A DNA stretch of 64,000 bases, taken from Palsa-870 sp035937155 (GTDB lineage Bacteria > Chloroflexota > Dormibacteria > Dormibacterales > Dormibacteraceae). Both the position numbers and the translations under genes were made by a program. Where the stretch lies: NCBI GenBank assembly GCA_035937155.1, contig DASYVJ010000065.1, positions 62,001-126,000 on the forward strand, in the 5' to 3' direction. Positions within the stretch are counted from its first letter, which is position 1, and the number at the start of each line of letters is the position of its first letter. Positions 31,479 through 39,797 of this stretch are shown here, one piece after another. The notes below the pieces were generated by a model. It was not told the origin of the DNA. It saw only the letters and a program-made list of their open reading frames with translations, and did no database searches.

Positions 31479-33133
31479 GCTCGTCGCGACTTCGGTACCT
31501 CCCACTGGGCGGCCTGGGCGAGGTCGGCATCAACATGTGGGCGCTGGAGTGGGAGGACAAGATCCTGGTCGTCGACGCCGGTCTCATGTTTCCCCACGAC
31601 GACATGCCCGGCATCGACCTCGTGCTGCCGGACATCTCGTACCTCCTTCGCAGCGATCGCGAGGTTCTCGGCATTTTCCTGACCCACGGTCACGAAGACC
31701 ACATCGGGGGCTTGCCGTACGCGCTGAAAAAGGTCAACGTCCCCGTCTATGGCACGCGGCTGACGCTCGGGCTCGTCAAGCCCAAGCTCAAGGAACATCG
31801 CTTCCTGCGCGAGTCCGACCTCCGCGAAGTGCGCATCGGCGACTCGGTCCAGCTCGGGCCGTTCAGGATCGAGACGGTGGCCGTGTGTCACTCCATCCCA
31901 GACGCGGTGGCCCTCGCCATCGACACTCCTGTCGGCAAAGTCATCTACACGAGCGACTTCAAGCTGGACCCCGACCCGCCGGACGGTCTTCCGACGGACA
32001 TGGCTCGCTTCCGCAGCCTGGGTGATGAGGGCGTCCTGCTGCTGCTCAGCGACTCGACGAATGCCGAGCGTCCGGGCCGGTCAGGTTCGGAGCGCGATCT
32101 GCACGCGCCCCTCGAGAAGATCTTCAGCGAGGCCCCTGGCCGGATCGTGGTCGCCAACTTCGCCTCCAACATCCACCGCATCCAGCATCTGGTGCGATTG
32201 GCAACCCAGTTCGACCGGAAGCTTGCGGTCGTCGGGCGCAGCCTGCAGACCAACTTCAAGACTTCGCGCGAGCTCGGTTTTCTCAAAGTGCCCGAAGGGT
32301 TGACCGTTCCACTGGAGGAGATCGACCGCGTGCCGCCGTCCAAGCTGCTGTTGCTCACCGCAGGCAGCCAGGGCGAGCCGATGTCGGCGCTGTCTCGGTT
32401 CGCGGCGGGACGCCATCCGTTCGTCAACGCGCTGAAGGGCGATTGGGTGGTGCTCTCCGCTCGGCCGATCCCCGGTAACGAGCGCAGCGTTCACAGGACC
32501 GTGAACAACCTTTTCCGGAACGGTGCGCGCGTGTTCTATTCCGAGGTCGGCAATGTCCACGTGACCGGCCATGCGCAGCGCGACGACCTGCGCGAGATGC
32601 TCGACGCGGTCCGGCCTCGAAACTTCATCCCGGTACATGGGGAGTACAGGCAGCTATACCTGCACTCGCAGATCGCGCGCGAGGCCGGCATTCCGGACGA
32701 TCGCATAGTGGTCGTCGAGGATGGCCAGACGGTGGAGCTCGACGCCGAGACCATGTCGCGAGGCGAGAAGATCGCCACCGGGCTGGTGTATGTCGACGGC
32801 CTTGGTGTGGGCGACGTCGAACAGGTAGTGTTGCGCGATCGCCGTCACCTCGCCGAGGACGGCATCCTGGTGGTTACGCTCACGCTGGACCGCGACGCCG
32901 GTACCGTCCGCGCCGGACCTGATCTCATCTCGCGCGGGCTCATTGAGCCGGAACTTTCCACCCGGCTCATGGCCGATGCGCGGGCAGCGGTCATCCAGAG
33001 CATCGGACGCCTTGCCGAGACGCACGCCGACATCACCCTCCTGAAAGAGGCGATCCACGACGCGGTCTCCAAGACGGTCTGGCGCCAGACCCGGCGCCGC
33101 CCTATGGTGATCCCCGTCGTAACAGAGATTTAG
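31475..33133 (+). CDS. rnj: Ribonuclease J
   Basis: Metallo-beta-lactamase/beta-CASP RNase with endo- and 5'-3' exonuclease activity, central to mRNA decay in bacteria lacking RNase E. The 552 residues show THGHEDHIGGLPYAL (HxHxDH) near residue 68, the metal-binding SDSTNAERPG near 190, the beta-CASP part (VVANFASNIHRI, GSQGEPMSALSRFA) and VHGEYRQL near 385, then the C-terminal dimerisation domain. With RNase Y at 39798 this gives a Bacillus-like RNA decay set. GTGA overlap with the UDG gene. Confidence 0.95.
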   Translation: MSSSRLRYLPLGGLGEVGINMWALEWEDKILVVDAGLMFPHDDMPGIDLVLPDISYLLRSDREVLGIFLTHGHEDHIGGLPYALKKVNVPVYGTRLTLGLVKPKLKEHRFLRESDLREVRIGDSVQLGPFRIETVAVCHSIPDAVALAIDTPVGKVIYTSDFKLDPDPPDGLPTDMARFRSLGDEGVLLLLSDSTNAERPGRSGSERDLHAPLEKIFSEAPGRIVVANFASNIHRIQHLVRLATQFDRKLAVVGRSLQTNFKTSRELGFLKVPEGLTVPLEEIDRVPPSKLLLLTAGSQGEPMSALSRFAAGRHPFVNALKGDWVVLSARPIPGNERSVHRTVNNLFRNGARVFYSEVGNVHVTGHAQRDDLREMLDAVRPRNFIPVHGEYRQLYLHSQIAREAGIPDDRIVVVEDGQTVELDAETMSRGEKIATGLVYVDGLGVGDVEQVVLRDRRHLAEDGILVVTLTLDRDAGTVRAGPDLISRGLIEPELSTRLMADARAAVIQSIGRLAETHADITLLKEAIHDAVSKTVWRQTRRRPMVIPVVTEI

Positions 33134-33137
33134 AAGG

Positions 33138-33437
33138 TTGAAGCTTCCTCCACTCGCTCTTGTCGCTCCTAGCCTCTGCCCGCGCTGCGACCAGCCGGCC
33201 ATGGTGCTCAACCATTCCGAGGAGGCGCGCTGCGCGCACTGCGGTCTTCAGCTGCATCAATGCGCCAGATGCCGCGGCATCGCCGGCCCTTTCGACCGCT
33301 ACTGCGGATTCTGCGGCCACGAGCTGGTCGAAGGTGCTACCCGACCCCTGTGGTGGCGGCTGTGGTTTCTAGCGGCACTGATCCCCCTGATCGGAGGCCT
33401 GATCTACGGAATAGCCCAAGCCCAAGTTAGACACTAG
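33138..33437 (+). CDS. Small double zinc-ribbon membrane protein
   Basis: A 99-residue protein with four CxxC pairs (CPRC, CAHC, CARC, CGFC between about residues 14 and 60), consistent with two zinc ribbons, and one C-terminal hydrophobic helix (LWFLAALIPLIGGLIYGIA). Function unknown. The TTG start is poorly supported; the first residues are not conserved. It points towards another zinc-ribbon gene (33526-33822), with a palindrome between. Confidence 0.6.
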   Translation: MKLPPLALVAPSLCPRCDQPAMVLNHSEEARCAHCGLQLHQCARCRGIAGPFDRYCGFCGHELVEGATRPLWWRLWFLAALIPLIGGLIYGIAQAQVRH

Positions 33438-33455
33438 AGGGGAGAGACCACTAAT

Positions 33456-33492
33456 CCCCTCCCCCGCAGGGGGAGGGCTAGGGTTGGGGGGC
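33456..33492. repeat. Palindromic repeat between convergent zinc-ribbon genes
   Basis: CCCTCCCCC (33457-33465) and GGGGGAGGG (33469-33477) pair around GCA, followed by CTAGGGTTGGGGGG. Same family as the copies at 41348, 58975 and inside ribF. It sits between convergent genes and may act as a bidirectional transcription barrier. Confidence 0.65.
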
Positions 33493-33525
33493 GGCGCCCT
33501 ATCGTTCAGGCGTGGGCCCCCCAAC

Positions 33526-33822
33526 CTATCTATTCAACCTGTGCCCGCACTCCACGCAGAAGCTGTGGCGGCCCATGTTGTGGTGGCCGCATGACAGGCA
33601 GACCAGGCGCCTCGGCGGATCCGCTTGCAGCCAGCGCTCATTTTCGCGCCGGTACCAGATGCCGTCCTCGGGTCCGAGTATCCAGCGCCGTCCCTCATTG
33701 TCGAGCACGGAAAGGTCCCTGACCGCCACCCTGAACGCTCGCGCCTGCAGTTCGCCGGCGCGCCGCTCTTCGACCAGCGACCTGTAGCGAATCTCGGCCT
33801 CGGCGAACGGATCGACTGCCAC
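33526..33822 (-). CDS. Zinc-ribbon protein with a Trp-rich domain
   Basis: A 98-residue protein with an N-terminal helix (ARAFRVAVRDLSVLDNEGRR), a short beta-rich stretch rich in Trp and Tyr (RRWILGPEDGIWYRRENERW) and a C-terminal zinc ribbon (CLSCGHHNMGRHSFCVECG). The layout is seen in uncharacterised proteins of Chloroflexota-type genomes, where the WI-GP-G-WYR stretch may be a small protein- or ligand-binding module; that is inference. GTG start. It converges on the other zinc-ribbon gene. Confidence 0.6.
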   Translation of the reverse strand: MAVDPFAEAEIRYRSLVEERRAGELQARAFRVAVRDLSVLDNEGRRWILGPEDGIWYRRENERWLQADPPRRLVCLSCGHHNMGRHSFCVECGHRLNR

Positions 33823-33907
33823 GCGGAGAGTATCGCTTGCGGCGCCCGGCGGTTTCAGGATCCCGGGGAGGTCGGTGTAGAATCGCTACGGCTCCAGGGG
33901 CCGCAGC

Positions 33908-36196
33908 ATGCGTCGCACTACATCCCGAGGCTCACGTCACTCCGCCAACGGCGCTCGTCGCGCCGTACGTCGTCCTGCACGCCGTGGAAGCGCGAGACAA
34001 ACCAAGCACTCAGCGAGGCCGCATCTCACTCAGCGCCAGGCGCGCGAGATCACCGGCGTCCTCCTGATCCTCGTCGCCCTGCTGGGCCTGCTGGCCCTCG
34101 CGAGCAGCGCCGGCTCGATCCTCATCGGCATACGCAACGGGCTGGTGTCGACCTTTGACCGGGCCTGGTTCGTACCTGTTGGAGCTGCGCTCGGTCTCGG
34201 CGCTTACCTGCTCTGGCCGAAGGCCCCGCGGCCTCGACCGGTCGACATCGTCTCAGGAGTCGTCGCCGTGGTAGCGCTCGTCGGGCTGTTCGGCCTGGTC
34301 GGACACGGTGGGGGGGCCGGCCAGGGGATCGACCGTTCCGTCATCCAGGTGGTGGGCCGGCCGGGAGCGTGGGTGCTGCTCATCGCGCTCCTGGTAATCG
34401 GACTCATCGTGACTGTGCACTTCAGCCCGGGCGCGCTGCTCGCCACCACGGTCGCCGCCGGCCGGTCTGCATACGCGGAACGGCTGCGGCTCCAGGGCCT
34501 GGTCTCGCCGCCTGCCGCCAAAGCCAAGTCGCCGAAACCGGAGCCCGCGACGAAAGCCGAGCTTGCGAAGTCGGCTGCCAGCTTTGCGACGCCGCTGCCC
34601 GCGCTCGAGGAGGTCAAGCCGTGGGAGCTCGAAGAACCGATCAAGGCGCCAGCGGCAAGAGTTGCGCCCGTCGAAACCGAAGATTCGGACGAAGCATCTG
34701 TAAAGCCGCCGGCGCTGCGCGTGGTTGCCGAGCTCGAGGACGACCTCCCGGAGATCGATTGGAAGCTGCCCTCGATCACCTTGCTCGACACCGTGACAGC
34801 GCGGCGGGAACGGATGGCGGATGAGATCAAGCGCAACGTCAGGATCATCGAGACCACGCTCGCCACGTTCGGAGTCGAGTGCAAGGTGGTCGGTGTCAAC
34901 CCGGGGCCGGCCGTGACGCAGTACGAACTTCAGCCGGGGCCGGGTGTCCAGGTGAAGCGGATCACCGCCTTGCAGAACGACCTGTCGCTTGCCCTGGCCG
35001 CCGCGCCGCTTCGCCTCGAAGCGCCAATCCCGGGCAAGTCCGCGGTCGGCATCGAAGTGCCCAACAAGTCAGCGAGCCTGGTCACCATTCGCGAGGTGCT
35101 CGAGACGGCAGCCTTCCGCGAGGGCACGCGCGCGTTGGCGTTGGGCCTCGGCAACGACGTCTCCGGTGCCTCGATCGTGGCCGACCTCACACGCATGCCT
35201 CACCTACTTATCGCGGGCGCGACAGGCCAGGGCAAGAGCGTGTGTATCAATGCATTGATCACCAGCCTGCTGTTCCAGGTCACGCCCGAGCACCTGCGCC
35301 TTCTCCTCATCGACCCAAAGCGCGTTGAGCTGACGGGATACAACGGACTGCCGCACCTGGCGCTGCCCGTGCTCGTCGAGTCGCACCAGGCCGCGGCGGC
35401 TCTGCGTTGGGCCGTCGCGGAGATGGATCGCCGCTACAAGCTGTTCTCGTCTGAGGGCGTGCGCAACATCGCCGCATACAACGACAAGGCGACGCAAAAG
35501 CTGGCGCGAAAGCTGCCCTACATCGTGATCGTGATCGACGAGCTGGCTGACCTGATGATGGTCGCGGCTGGTGAGATCGAAGAGCTCATCTGCCGCATCG
35601 CACAGCTGGCCCGAGCAGTCGGCATCCACCTCATCATCGCGACGCAGCGGCCGTCGACCGACATCATCACGGGTCTGATCAAGGCCAACATCCCATCGCG
35701 TATCGCGTTTGCGGTGGGGTCTCAGGTGGACAGCCGCGTCATTCTCGACACCGGAGGAGCGGAAAAGCTGCTCGGTCGCGGAGACATGCTCTACCAACCG
35801 GTCGACGCCGGCAAGCCGACGCGCATCCAGGGCGCCTTCGTCAGCGACCCGGAGGTTGAAGCGGTCGTCAACTTCTGGAAGTCGCAGGGCGGGCCGCGTT
35901 ACATGGAGGAGATCCTCGAAGAGGGCGCAAGCACGGAATGGGAGAGGGGGGAGACCTCCGAGCGCAAGCTCGACCCGCTCTTCGCGCGTTCGGCTCGCGC
36001 CGTGGCGGCCGAAGGGTCTGCGTCTGTGTCACTCGTGCAACGGAAGTTCAACGTGGGCTACTCGCGCGCGGGCCGTATCGTCGACCAGCTCGCCGAGCAC
36101 CATGTGGTCGGCAGCTACCAGGGATCCAAGTCGCGTGAAGTGCTGATGACGCTGCCCGACGTGGATGAGCTGCTGGAGCGGTTAGGTCTCGAATGA
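33908..36196 (+). CDS. ftsK: DNA translocase FtsK/SpoIIIE
   Basis: Septal DNA pump that clears chromosome ends during division. The 762 residues start with a basic stretch, then four TMs (about residues 50-165), a linker, the alpha/beta motor with Walker A GATGQGKSVCIN near 440 and Walker B YIVIVIDELADLMM near 540, ATQRPSTDIITGLIKANIPS, and a C-terminal gamma winged-helix (VSLVQRKFNVGYSRAGRIVD). An ATG at 33908 gives a plausible start; 85 bases upstream hold a possible -10 (TAGAAT, 33876-33881). The next gene overlaps as ATGA. Confidence 0.95.
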   Translation: MRRTTSRGSRHSANGARRAVRRPARRGSARQTKHSARPHLTQRQAREITGVLLILVALLGLLALASSAGSILIGIRNGLVSTFDRAWFVPVGAALGLGAYLLWPKAPRPRPVDIVSGVVAVVALVGLFGLVGHGGGAGQGIDRSVIQVVGRPGAWVLLIALLVIGLIVTVHFSPGALLATTVAAGRSAYAERLRLQGLVSPPAAKAKSPKPEPATKAELAKSAASFATPLPALEEVKPWELEEPIKAPAARVAPVETEDSDEASVKPPALRVVAELEDDLPEIDWKLPSITLLDTVTARRERMADEIKRNVRIIETTLATFGVECKVVGVNPGPAVTQYELQPGPGVQVKRITALQNDLSLALAAAPLRLEAPIPGKSAVGIEVPNKSASLVTIREVLETAAFREGTRALALGLGNDVSGASIVADLTRMPHLLIAGATGQGKSVCINALITSLLFQVTPEHLRLLLIDPKRVELTGYNGLPHLALPVLVESHQAAAALRWAVAEMDRRYKLFSSEGVRNIAAYNDKATQKLARKLPYIVIVIDELADLMMVAAGEIEELICRIAQLARAVGIHLIIATQRPSTDIITGLIKANIPSRIAFAVGSQVDSRVILDTGGAEKLLGRGDMLYQPVDAGKPTRIQGAFVSDPEVEAVVNFWKSQGGPRYMEEILEEGASTEWERGETSERKLDPLFARSARAVAAEGSASVSLVQRKFNVGYSRAGRIVDQLAEHHVVGSYQGSKSREVLMTLPDVDELLERLGLE

Positions 36197-36891
36197 CCCT
36201 AGGTGAGACCCTTGCTGCCAAGCGCGGCGAGCGTGGACTCACGATCGAGCAGGCGGCAACCGCGACCCGGATCCGTGCCCACTACCTGAGCGCGCTGGAA
36301 TCCGACCAGCTCGAGCGCCTGGCCTCGCCGGTATACGCGAAAGGCCACCTCACGACCTACGCGCGATACCTCGGCCTCGACCCCGAACCCCTCGTCAAGA
36401 TGATGAAAACCGAGGCGCGCGATCCCCGTCGCCAGCTCGGCGTCGGGAATTTCGCCGCACGACCTCGCATGGTCATCACCGCGCCGGCCATAGCCGCGGC
36501 CGGACTCGTCTTGCTGGCTGGAGCCTTCAGCGGCTACGCCTGGCGGCAGATTCAGGGAGACCAACGGCCGCCACTCACTTCACCTTCCGCGCAACTGGCG
36601 GCGATCACACCCCAAGGCACGCAGGCCCCTTCGCCATCGCCTCAACAGCGCCCTATCATCGTCGCCGTCAGAGTGACGGAAGAGGTCTGGATCAACGCGT
36701 TCGTTGACGGGAGGCCGGCATACGCGGACGCGGGGAAGACGCTTCCGGCCGGCTCGGTCGTGTACTTCAGCGGCGTCGATATCAAGATCACAAGCGGCAA
36801 GGCCGCATCGACGTTCATCACAATCGACGGGCGATCGATCGGCGCGCTGGGCGCGGGAGTGGCAACTCGGGACTTCACGTCCCAAACTTGA
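36193..36891 (+). CDS. RodZ-like HTH/transmembrane protein
   Basis: A 232-residue protein with an N-terminal Cro/C1-type helix-turn-helix (MTLGETLAAKRGERGLTIEQ to about residue 70), one TM (VITAPAIAAAGLVLLAGAFS near 96-115), a Pro/Ser/Gln-rich linker and a C-terminal beta-rich DUF4115-like domain (IIVAVRVTEEVWINAFVDG). This is the RodZ architecture; RodZ links MreB to cell-wall synthesis and shape. Coupled to ftsK by ATGA and followed 13 bases later by pgsA-cinA, an order common in Gram-positive genomes. Confidence 0.8.
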   Translation: MTLGETLAAKRGERGLTIEQAATATRIRAHYLSALESDQLERLASPVYAKGHLTTYARYLGLDPEPLVKMMKTEARDPRRQLGVGNFAARPRMVITAPAIAAAGLVLLAGAFSGYAWRQIQGDQRPPLTSPSAQLAAITPQGTQAPSPSPQQRPIIVAVRVTEEVWINAFVDGRPAYADAGKTLPAGSVVYFSGVDIKITSGKAASTFITIDGRSIGALGAGVATRDFTSQT

Positions 36892-36904
36892 CCCTAGGCA
36901 AGCC

Positions 36905-37981
36905 ATGAACATTCCGAATTCGCTGACGCTGAGCCGGCTGCTGGCGATCCCGCCCCTGATGGTGTTGCTCATGGTGCGGTTCCCTGGCCACGACCAACTG
37001 GCGGCCGCGCTCTTCATCGTCTTCTCTCTTACGGACACCCTCGACGGGCAGATCGCACGCCGGCGCGGGACGGTGAGCGACTTCGGCAAGTTCCTGGACC
37101 CGCTAGCGGACAAGCTCTTCGTCCTGTCGGTCCTGATCGTCCTGGTGCAGGAAGGCCTTGTCGCCGCCTGGGTGGTGGTCGTCATCTTCTCGCGCGAGCT
37201 CATCATCACGATCCTGCGTTCGGTCGCCGCGGCTCAGGGTCGCGTGATCCCGGCGGCTCCTCTCGGCAAGACCAAGACCGTCATGCAGATGGGCGCTGTC
37301 ACCCTGCTGATCCTGCAGCGCCCGTACCCGATCGTCGTACCGGCCGCTGATCTCGTGGTCGGCCTGGCGATCGTTTTCACAATCTGGAGCGGCCTCGACT
37401 ATTTGTGGCGGTTCCGTTACCTGATCAGCTCGCGCGCCCCCAGCCGAGTCGGGCCGAGTAGGGGAGCGCCCGGGACGGAGGAGGGCGGTGCTGTGCTGGC
37501 GGGCCAGCTGGGCGAGCTCTTGCGAGAACGTGGCCTGACGGTCGCGGTCGCAGAATCGTGCACCGGCGGCATGGTGGGTTCACTGATCACCGACCAGCCC
37601 GGCAGCTCGGCTTATTTTCTCGGCGGCGTGATCGCGTATTCGGACGCCGTCAAGCGCGATGAGCTCGGCGTCCCGGCTGCTCTTCTGAAACGCCTTGGTG
37701 CGGTCAGCCCAGAGGTGGCGCAGGCCATGGCAGAGGGCGCGCGATCACGCTTTGGCAGCGACCTGGCGGCGGGCGTCACCGGGATCGCGGGCCCAGATGC
37801 TGACGGCTCGGGCAAGCCGGTGGGCCTGACTTACGTCGCGGTCGCATCTGAGCGTGGATCGTCAGTCCACGAATACCGGTTCACCGGAGACCGGTGGTCG
37901 AACCGGCGCCAAGCGGCGGCCGAGGCGCTCCGGCTGGTGGCCGCAGAAGCTCGGTCAGTGGCGAAGGTCAAGACCGCTTGA
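36905..37981 (+). CDS. PgsA-CinA fusion: phosphatidylglycerophosphate synthase plus CinA amidohydrolase domain
   Basis: Two enzymes in one 358-residue frame. Residues 1-180 are a CDP-alcohol phosphatidyltransferase (PgsA, about five TMs) with the complete signature starting DTLDGQIARRRG and ending DPLAD near residue 66. After the linker SSRAPSRVGPSRGAPGTEEG, residues about 197-358 are a CinA C-terminal/PncC domain (VAVAESCTGGMVGSLITDQ, GVTGIAGPDADGSGKPVGL), a nicotinamide-nucleotide amidase. In relatives pgsA, cinA and recA are separate neighbours in this order. GGAGGAGGG (37477-37485) is 7 bases before an in-frame GTG (37493), so free CinA may also be made. The CinA part would have to be on the cytoplasmic side. 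Confidence 0.9.
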   Translation: MNIPNSLTLSRLLAIPPLMVLLMVRFPGHDQLAAALFIVFSLTDTLDGQIARRRGTVSDFGKFLDPLADKLFVLSVLIVLVQEGLVAAWVVVVIFSRELIITILRSVAAAQGRVIPAAPLGKTKTVMQMGAVTLLILQRPYPIVVPAADLVVGLAIVFTIWSGLDYLWRFRYLISSRAPSRVGPSRGAPGTEEGGAVLAGQLGELLRERGLTVAVAESCTGGMVGSLITDQPGSSAYFLGGVIAYSDAVKRDELGVPAALLKRLGAVSPEVAQAMAEGARSRFGSDLAAGVTGIAGPDADGSGKPVGLTYVAVASERGSSVHEYRFTGDRWSNRRQAAAEALRLVAAEARSVAKVKTA

Positions 37982-37990
37982 CAGCCTCTA

Positions 37991-38019
37991 TTGACAGAGA
38001 CGAACACATGTTCGATACT
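37991..38019 (+). promoter_or_regulatory. recA promoter with embedded LexA box
   Basis: TTGACA (37991-37996) and GATACT (38014-38019) are 17 bases apart. The spacer carries the perfect palindrome CGAACACATGTTCG (38001-38014), which matches the Gram-positive LexA (DinR/Cheo) box GAAC-N4-GTTC. RNA polymerase and LexA would compete directly. Confidence 0.9.
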
Positions 38020-38113
38020 TTCCCGACGGCCACCTACGAAGCTGTGTAAAGACCATTGCTCTCAGCACCACGACGTAGAACACTCGCCGCAACCACCTAG
38101 GAGGCATCAAGAA

Positions 38114-39175
38114 TTGGAAAAGGAAAAAGAGAAGTCCCTCGACTCAGCGATGGCCCAGATCGTCAAGAGCTATGGCAAGGGTTCGATCATGAAGTTGGGT
38201 GAGCAGGCTGCGCTGCGCGGTGAGATCACCGTTATCCCGACAGGTGCGCTGCTGCTCGATCTCGCGCTCGGAGTGGGGGGGATCCCGCGCGGCCGCGTGA
38301 CCGAGCTGTACGGCCCCGAATCGGCGGGCAAGACGACTCTCGCCCTCCATGTCATCGCCGAAGCTCAGAAGCAGGGCGGCGTGGCTGCGTTCGTGGACGC
38401 CGAGCACGCCCTGGACCCGCTGTACGCCTCGCGCATCGGAGTCAAGATCGACGACCTCCTGATCAGCCAGCCGGACACCGGCGAGCAGGCACTCGAGATC
38501 GTCGAGGTCCTCGTTCGCTCAGGGGCCGTCGATGTGATCGTCATCGACTCCGTGGCGGCGCTCGTGCCCAAAGCCGAAATCGAGGGCGAGATGGGAGACT
38601 CCCACATGGGCCTGCAAGCCCGGCTGATGTCGCAGGCGCTCCGGAAGCTCACGGCGGCAATCTCGAAGTCGAACTGCTCCGTCATCTTCCTGAACCAGCT
38701 GCGCGAGAAGGTCGGAATCATGTTCGGCAACCCCGAGACGCAGCCAGGCGGCCGCGCCCTCAAGTTCTACTCGTCTGTTCGCCTCGACATCCGGAAGGTC
38801 GAGGTGATCAAGTCGGGACTCGACTCGGTCGGGGCTCGAGTGAAGGTCAAGGTAGTGAAGAATAAGGTCGCGCCGCCGTTTCGCTCGGCCGAGTTCGACA
38901 TCCTCTTCAACGAGGGCATCTCGCGCGAAGGTTCGCTGATCGACGCCGCGATCGAATACGCGGTTCTCGAGAAGAGCGGCACGTGGATGTCCTACGGTGA
39001 CCAGCGCCTCGGCCAGGGACGCGAGAACGTCCGCAACTACCTGCGCGAGAACCCGACGCTGTCGGGGGAGATCGAGGCCAAGGTCAGGGAAAAGGCCGCC
39101 GGCGGGACCGCGTCTGCGGTGTTGAAGGCGGCAGGCGTCGTGAAGGCTCCGGCAGGTGCGGACGAGGAGCTCTAG
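38114..39175 (+). CDS. recA: Recombinase A
   Basis: Strand-exchange ATPase and co-protease for LexA. The 353 residues show Walker A GPESAGKTTLALH near residue 72, Walker B region VIVIDSVAALVPKAE, and the L2 loop GIMFGNPETQPGGRAL. The TTG at 38114 is the start because AGGAGG (38099-38104) lies 9 bases upstream and the residues EKEKEKSLDSAMAQI give the normal N-terminus; the longer open frame runs back into the promoter. Controlled by the LexA box at 38001-38014. recX overlaps its end by 20 bases. Confidence 0.97.
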   Translation: MEKEKEKSLDSAMAQIVKSYGKGSIMKLGEQAALRGEITVIPTGALLLDLALGVGGIPRGRVTELYGPESAGKTTLALHVIAEAQKQGGVAAFVDAEHALDPLYASRIGVKIDDLLISQPDTGEQALEIVEVLVRSGAVDVIVIDSVAALVPKAEIEGEMGDSHMGLQARLMSQALRKLTAAISKSNCSVIFLNQLREKVGIMFGNPETQPGGRALKFYSSVRLDIRKVEVIKSGLDSVGARVKVKVVKNKVAPPFRSAEFDILFNEGISREGSLIDAAIEYAVLEKSGTWMSYGDQRLGQGRENVRNYLRENPTLSGEIEAKVREKAAGGTASAVLKAAGVVKAPAGADEEL

Positions 39176-39674
39176 CCCGGCAACACCCGCCGCCTCTCGC
39201 CGGCCTCAGTCCAGCGCCTTGGGCGCGGGGCTCCGCCTGCTCGGTCAGCGGGCACATTCCCGGGTCGAGATGCAACGCAAGCTCGGACGGCGTGGGTACA
39301 CACCGGAGGAGATCGACTCCGCCTTGGGCCGGCTGGACGACCTTGGCTACCTGAACGATCTCTCCTTCGCGGAGGAGCTGGTGAGGCGCAGGTCAGTGTC
39401 GCGGGGTCCGCGGGCCCTTTCCGCTGAGCTCGCCCGACGGGGTGTGGGTCGAGCCCAAGCGGACCGGGCGCTGGCCAGCTACAACGACGCTCTGCAGATG
39501 GCCGCTGCCATGCGGATCATCGAACGGACGTACGAAAACAGGGAGATCACGGCGTACCGCGAGATGCTGGACCGTGTCGGTTCGAAGCTGCTGCGGCGGG
39601 GCTTTTCGACGACCATCGTCCGCGCCGCCTGCTCCGCGGTGCTAGCGGGAGCGTCGCAACACCCCGAAGACTAG
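39156..39674 (+). CDS. recX: RecA regulator RecX
   Basis: RecX binds and modulates RecA filaments. The 172 residues show the RecX three-helix repeats: LLGQRAHSRVEMQRKLGRRG, DDLGYLNDLSFAEELVRRR and the KLLRRGFSTTIVRAA C-terminus. A GTG start inside recA gives about 20 non-conserved N-terminal residues, so a later start is possible. Coupling to recA is the usual arrangement and puts it in the SOS unit. Confidence 0.85.
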   Translation: MRTRSSSPATPAASRRPQSSALGAGLRLLGQRAHSRVEMQRKLGRRGYTPEEIDSALGRLDDLGYLNDLSFAEELVRRRSVSRGPRALSAELARRGVGRAQADRALASYNDALQMAAAMRIIERTYENREITAYREMLDRVGSKLLRRGFSTTIVRAACSAVLAGASQHPED

Positions 39675-39797
39675 AATTTGATTCACACGGGCGTTCACGA
39701 GGGCGCTCGTAAGTCATAGAGCCAACCCTAAACGGGACCTTAAGAGGTCCTGCGATGGTTCCGCACTTTGACAATCGAATAACGAGGTGCATGTCAC

